DNA of 54,573 nucleotides from Robiginitomaculum sp. Lineage in GTDB: Bacteria; Pseudomonadota; Alphaproteobacteria; Caulobacterales; Maricaulaceae. The DNA lies in the NCBI GenBank assembly GCA_002733905.1, contig NVXK01000006.1, forward strand, positions 125,457 through 180,029, read 5' to 3'. The position numbers were made by a program, and so were the translations under genes. The notes under the pieces were generated by a model. It made no database searches, was not told the DNA's origin, and was given only the letters and a program-made list of their open reading frames with translations. Shown here piece after piece: positions 51,847 through 54,573 of this stretch (position 1 is its first letter; the number at the start of each line of letters is the position of its first letter).

Positions 51847-52422
51847 ATGAAGCTGTGGACTAAAAAGGGGAACGATTTCAAGCTGGGGACGCCGCCAGTG
51901 CTCTCAAATGTGGATGCTACTTTGTTGAACGGCTTGTACCGCGACCATTATTTGGGCCTTTGTAAGGCGATAAACCATACATTCGGTAGTGGTCCACCAG
52001 AACCAGAAGATTTGGTGCAAGCTGCGTTCGAAAAATTTGCCCGCCTTAAAAACCCGTTAGAAATTAAAGACCCAAGATCATTTATTTTTATATCTGCACG
52101 TAATCTAGCTCTTGATTTTAAACGGCGCTCTAAGACCAATGATGCATATATTGCAGAGCAAATCGCGTTGGATACTGAATTTAAATTGGAAGGAATTACG
52201 CCTGAGCGCGTCTTATTAGCAAAGGATCAGTTTTCTCTCATCGCAGATGCGATTAAGACTTTGCCAAAAAAGCAACAGGTAATTCTTTCTATGTCTAAGC
52301 TAGAAGGAAAGTCTTTTAAGCAAATTCGTGAAGAGACGGGTTGGTCAGCAGGCGATATAAGCCGTAACTTACAAATGGGAATGGATGTTCTCGTGAGCGC
52401 AATGCAAAAACAACGGCGATAA
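51847..52422 (+). CDS. ECF RNA polymerase sigma factor, FecI-like (second locus)
   Basis: A 191-residue protein. Region 2 shows YRDHYLGLCKAINHTFGSGP, PEDLVQAAFEKFARLKNP and DPRSFIFISARNLALDFKRR (residues ~30-95). Region 4 shows IKTLPKKQQVILSMSKLEGK and SFKQIREETGWSAGDISRNL (residues ~135-180). It is followed by a FecR-like gene and a receptor gene, so it is the sigma factor of a second surface-signalling system. It differs clearly in sequence from the 24627-25250 factor. Confidence 0.9.
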   Translation: MKLWTKKGNDFKLGTPPVLSNVDATLLNGLYRDHYLGLCKAINHTFGSGPPEPEDLVQAAFEKFARLKNPLEIKDPRSFIFISARNLALDFKRRSKTNDAYIAEQIALDTEFKLEGITPERVLLAKDQFSLIADAIKTLPKKQQVILSMSKLEGKSFKQIREETGWSAGDISRNLQMGMDVLVSAMQKQRR

Positions 52423-52475
52423 AGAGTTTGCGCAAAAATGAAAATTCAATAATGACGAAAAGATAGATAGAATAA

Positions 52476-53531
52476 ATGACAACGGTTGATCAAAGAGCAG
52501 AACAAATTAGGCGCGAGGCAGGGGCTTGGCATGCGCGTCTACATTCTGGCGAGATCAATATGAATGTTCGTGATCAATTTGAGAATTGGTTACATGCTGA
52601 CCGTGATCATAAATCTGTCTATCGGGATTATGAACAAGTCTACCGCGACCTTGAAATTTCTATGCCGATGGCAGGAGTTAATGTTGATGAAATTTTAGGG
52701 CGGAATAAACAAAATGTAGTTGATCAATTCAAAGAATGGATAAAACGTCCTGTTCATGCAGTTGGTGCGTTGGGTAGTGTACTTGCGATTATGTTAATAT
52801 TTACGATGCAACAGCCAACTATGGTGGATCCAAATTTGCGCATTGTTAATTTACCGGAAGTTTCGTACTCCACGGAAATTGCTGAAATCAGCGAGATTAC
52901 ACTCGAAGACGGTACGATTGTGACTCTTGGGGCAAAATCACAAATCGAGGCACAGTTCACGACAACCAATCGTCGTGTGAACCTACTGTCTGGGGAAGCC
53001 TTTTTTAATGTTACTAAGGACCCTAATCGTCCATTTTATGTGGCAGTAGATGATACGCTTGTACGGGTTGTTGGCACTCAATTCGAGGTTAAAAATTTAA
53101 AAGGGCACGTTCAGGTTACCGTTCTCGAGGGAATTGTTGAGGTTATGAAGCCTGAAATCATTCCTGATATTATTGATTTGGCGAGTTTAAGCGTAAAGAA
53201 AAAACAAGTCCTGACGGCTGGACAGCGTATTACAGGGAAATATAAGTTTCCCTTGCCTGAAGTGGAGAATGCCGAGCACTTAGAAGCGGGCTCATGGCGG
53301 AAAGGCCGTTTGGCTTATGAAGATGCGCCGCTTTCAGAAATTATCGGTGACTTAAATCGTTATCATGCTCGTCAAGTAAAGTTAGTCGATTCTGATCTCA
53401 ATGATTTACGGATGACAATTTCATTCGCGACTACTGATATTGAGCAAGTTTTAAAAACGCTTGAAGCTCTTCATCCTGTCAAAGTAGAATATTTATCTGC
53501 TAGTGAAATTCTCATACATCATAAATTTTAG
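52476..53531 (+). CDS. FecR-like anti-sigma factor (second locus)
   Basis: A 351-residue protein. The N-terminus has EAGAWHARLHSGEINMNVRD and FENWLHADRDHKSVYRDYEQ (DUF4880-like). One membrane helix lies near residue 100 (AVGALGSVLAIMLIFTM). The periplasmic FecR domain has LEDGTIVTLGAKSQIEAQF, NLLSGEAFFNVTKDPNRPFY and VRVVGTQFEVKN, and a C-terminal STN-like module has YEDAPLSEIIGDLNRYH. It should restrain the sigma factor encoded just upstream, 53 bases away. Confidence 0.9.
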   Translation: MTTVDQRAEQIRREAGAWHARLHSGEINMNVRDQFENWLHADRDHKSVYRDYEQVYRDLEISMPMAGVNVDEILGRNKQNVVDQFKEWIKRPVHAVGALGSVLAIMLIFTMQQPTMVDPNLRIVNLPEVSYSTEIAEISEITLEDGTIVTLGAKSQIEAQFTTTNRRVNLLSGEAFFNVTKDPNRPFYVAVDDTLVRVVGTQFEVKNLKGHVQVTVLEGIVEVMKPEIIPDIIDLASLSVKKKQVLTAGQRITGKYKFPLPEVENAEHLEAGSWRKGRLAYEDAPLSEIIGDLNRYHARQVKLVDSDLNDLRMTISFATTDIEQVLKTLEALHPVKVEYLSASEILIHHKF

Positions 53532-53726
53532 TGTGCCCGACTGATTGAAACGTGTAAATTTTTAAGAATATTTGTTGGCTATTTTAAACAAATATGATTT
53601 TTTTGTAAAAAAGTTGGAACAAATTCATTTCACCCGCGTCGTTTAGTTAGGGGCTTGGTGCCAAGGGTAAAATATTTAACAAGCATCACTCCTACCTAAA
53701 AAAATATAACGGGAGGATTATACCTA

Positions 53727-54485
53727 ATGACCAAGAACGTAAAAAAATCATTTTTTCTGAGCGGGGCTGTATCAGTTATCGCATTCTGTATGGCACAAAG
53801 TACTGCTTACGCTCAAGCGCAGGATTTTGACATTAAAGGCCAATCAATGGCCGCTGCTTTGATGGAGTTCGGAGAACAATCGGGGACGACAGTTGCCGTT
53901 TTGCCTACGCTAGTAAAAGGTAAAACAGTACATGCTGTGAAGGGAGAGATGGAACCCAAAGCGGCTCTTGCAAAACTTTTAGATGGTTCCGGGTTGCATT
54001 TGTCCGAGACTGAAAATGGGGCGTACATCATTAAGCTAGCAATGGTGCAAACTCAAAAAATTACACCGAGGACGGATCAAGAAAGAGTTGTTCGTTTGGC
54101 GCAAGTTGACGCACCAATCGCGACGAACACTGGTACACGAAAACAGGTTGCGGGGGCGTCTGGAGATGGTGTGCCGGTTGAGGTTACTGGGGTTATATTC
54201 GCTGAAGGATCCGGCGCACGGTTAAAAGGGGCACGGATTGAAATCGAAGAGACGGGGCAGGTAGTATCTACAGATGACCTTGGTCGATTTCGCCTTACGA
54301 ATGTGGCACCGGGTGAATACACCCTTAGTGTGGATTATCTTGGTTTTGCTCCTCAGTCTGCCATCATTACGGTTGATGGATCGAAAGAAGTCAAACAACA
54401 CTTTACGCTAACAGGTGGTACAGAGGAAGACGCGATTTACGTTTACGGTTCACGTTCCGCACGAGCGCAGGCGTTACCCGTATGA
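53727..54485 (+). CDS. TonB-dependent receptor N-terminus (STN + carboxypeptidase-like), cut short
   Basis: A 252-residue frame with signal peptide (VSVIAFCMAQSTAYAQAQ) and STN domain (FDIKGQSMAAALMEFGEQSG, residues ~33-110). A CarboxypepD_reg domain follows at ~150-235 (KGARIEIEETGQVVSTDDLG, VAPGEYTLSVDYLGF). The TonB-box-like EEDAIYVYGSRSARAQAL comes next. A stop then appears at 54483-54485, where plug and barrel should follow. The final residues (PV) do not belong to the receptor; the sequence switches to an M16 peptidase frame. The receptor is truncated by a rearrangement or an assembly join. Otherwise it matches a FecA-type transducer for the upstream FecI/FecR pair. Confidence 0.8.
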   Translation: MTKNVKKSFFLSGAVSVIAFCMAQSTAYAQAQDFDIKGQSMAAALMEFGEQSGTTVAVLPTLVKGKTVHAVKGEMEPKAALAKLLDGSGLHLSETENGAYIIKLAMVQTQKITPRTDQERVVRLAQVDAPIATNTGTRKQVAGASGDGVPVEVTGVIFAEGSGARLKGARIEIEETGQVVSTDDLGRFRLTNVAPGEYTLSVDYLGFAPQSAIITVDGSKEVKQHFTLTGGTEEDAIYVYGSRSARAQALPV

Positions 54486-54573
54486 CCACCCTTATTCATG
54501 GCCGACGATTGGCCATACTGCTGATCTCAACCGTGTCGATGTAAATGATCTGAAAGCATTCTTTAAACGTTGG
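54463..54573 (+). CDS. M16 (insulinase-family) zinc peptidase fragment, running off the right edge
   Basis: In the frame starting at 54463 the last 37 codons read ERRRYPYDHPYSWPTIGHTA followed by DLNRVDVNDLKAFFKRW. This matches the segment of bacterial M16 peptidases that contains PYSWPTIG and precedes YGPNNA. The zinc-binding HxxEH region would lie upstream but is absent, replaced by receptor sequence. The fragment is in a different frame from the receptor, so no fusion protein is made. Confidence 0.7.

Noticed and set aside
53620-53640. ATTTCACCCG shared inversely with the region before the first FecI-like gene (24573-24583)
   Set aside because: Ten bases in opposite orientation and different positions relative to genes; likely chance.
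1-54573. CRISPR arrays, rRNA genes or riboswitches
   Set aside because: No regular spacer-repeat pattern, no rRNA sequence and no riboswitch core were seen; the tandem repeats are short and without spacers.

Overview
The window looks like chromosomal DNA of a marine-type alphaproteobacterium of moderate GC content. The evidence is the density of TonB-dependent receptors (TBDRs) with STN and carboxypeptidase-regulatory-like N-termini, FecI/FecR-type signalling pairs, an alphaproteobacterial style of beta-oxidation and Fe-ADH genes, and secreted metal-dependent hydrolases. The genus cannot be fixed from the sequence alone.

Left part (1-8.5 kb): a partial crotonase, a hotdog thioesterase, an iron alcohol dehydrogenase, a family 2 glycosyltransferase, an orphan prepilin peptidase, a Tat-lipoprotein intradiol-dioxygenase-like protein, an EF-hand lipoprotein, and a small membrane protein enclosed by 23-bp inverted repeats together with an 8-copy hexanucleotide repeat. 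Iron block (6.7-13.5 kb, minus strand): exbB, exbD, exbD, tonB, a siderophore receptor, a terminator, a PiuC-type dioxygenase and an FMN-dependent 2-hydroxyacid dehydrogenase. An inverted-repeat operator candidate lies upstream of exbB.

Middle part (14-36 kb): a CadC-like wHTH/TPR regulator diverges from three large secreted proteins (a DUF3604/PHP hydrolase, an FnIII plus crystallin-like protein, and an unknown). Next come a TetR/monooxygenase-lipoprotein pair and a complete FecI-FecR-TBDR signalling operon. Then a LuxR-type regulator fused to a catalytically degenerate alpha/beta hydrolase diverges from a membrane-dipeptidase-like secreted protein and a helical membrane-anchored protein. 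The two hydrolase loci have the same plan: an unusual regulator, a secreted metallohydrolase, then secreted or anchored proteins of unknown function.

Right part (36.5-54.6 kb): an MFS/SDR pair separated by a poly-G tract, a truncated IS200 transposase, and an RND efflux operon (TetR, MFP, RND, TolC, small membrane protein) with two matching TetR operator candidates. A degenerate accessory zone (45.7-51.8 kb) follows. It holds small lipoproteins, three tRNA 3'-end relics, 36-bp direct repeats around a PEP-mutase-family gene and an IS66 remnant, a Fic protein with a repeat-rich promoter, and a serine hydroxymethyltransferase fragment. The window ends with a second FecI-FecR-TBDR locus. Its receptor breaks off after the N-terminal domains, and the last ~110 bases read as an M16 peptidase in another frame.
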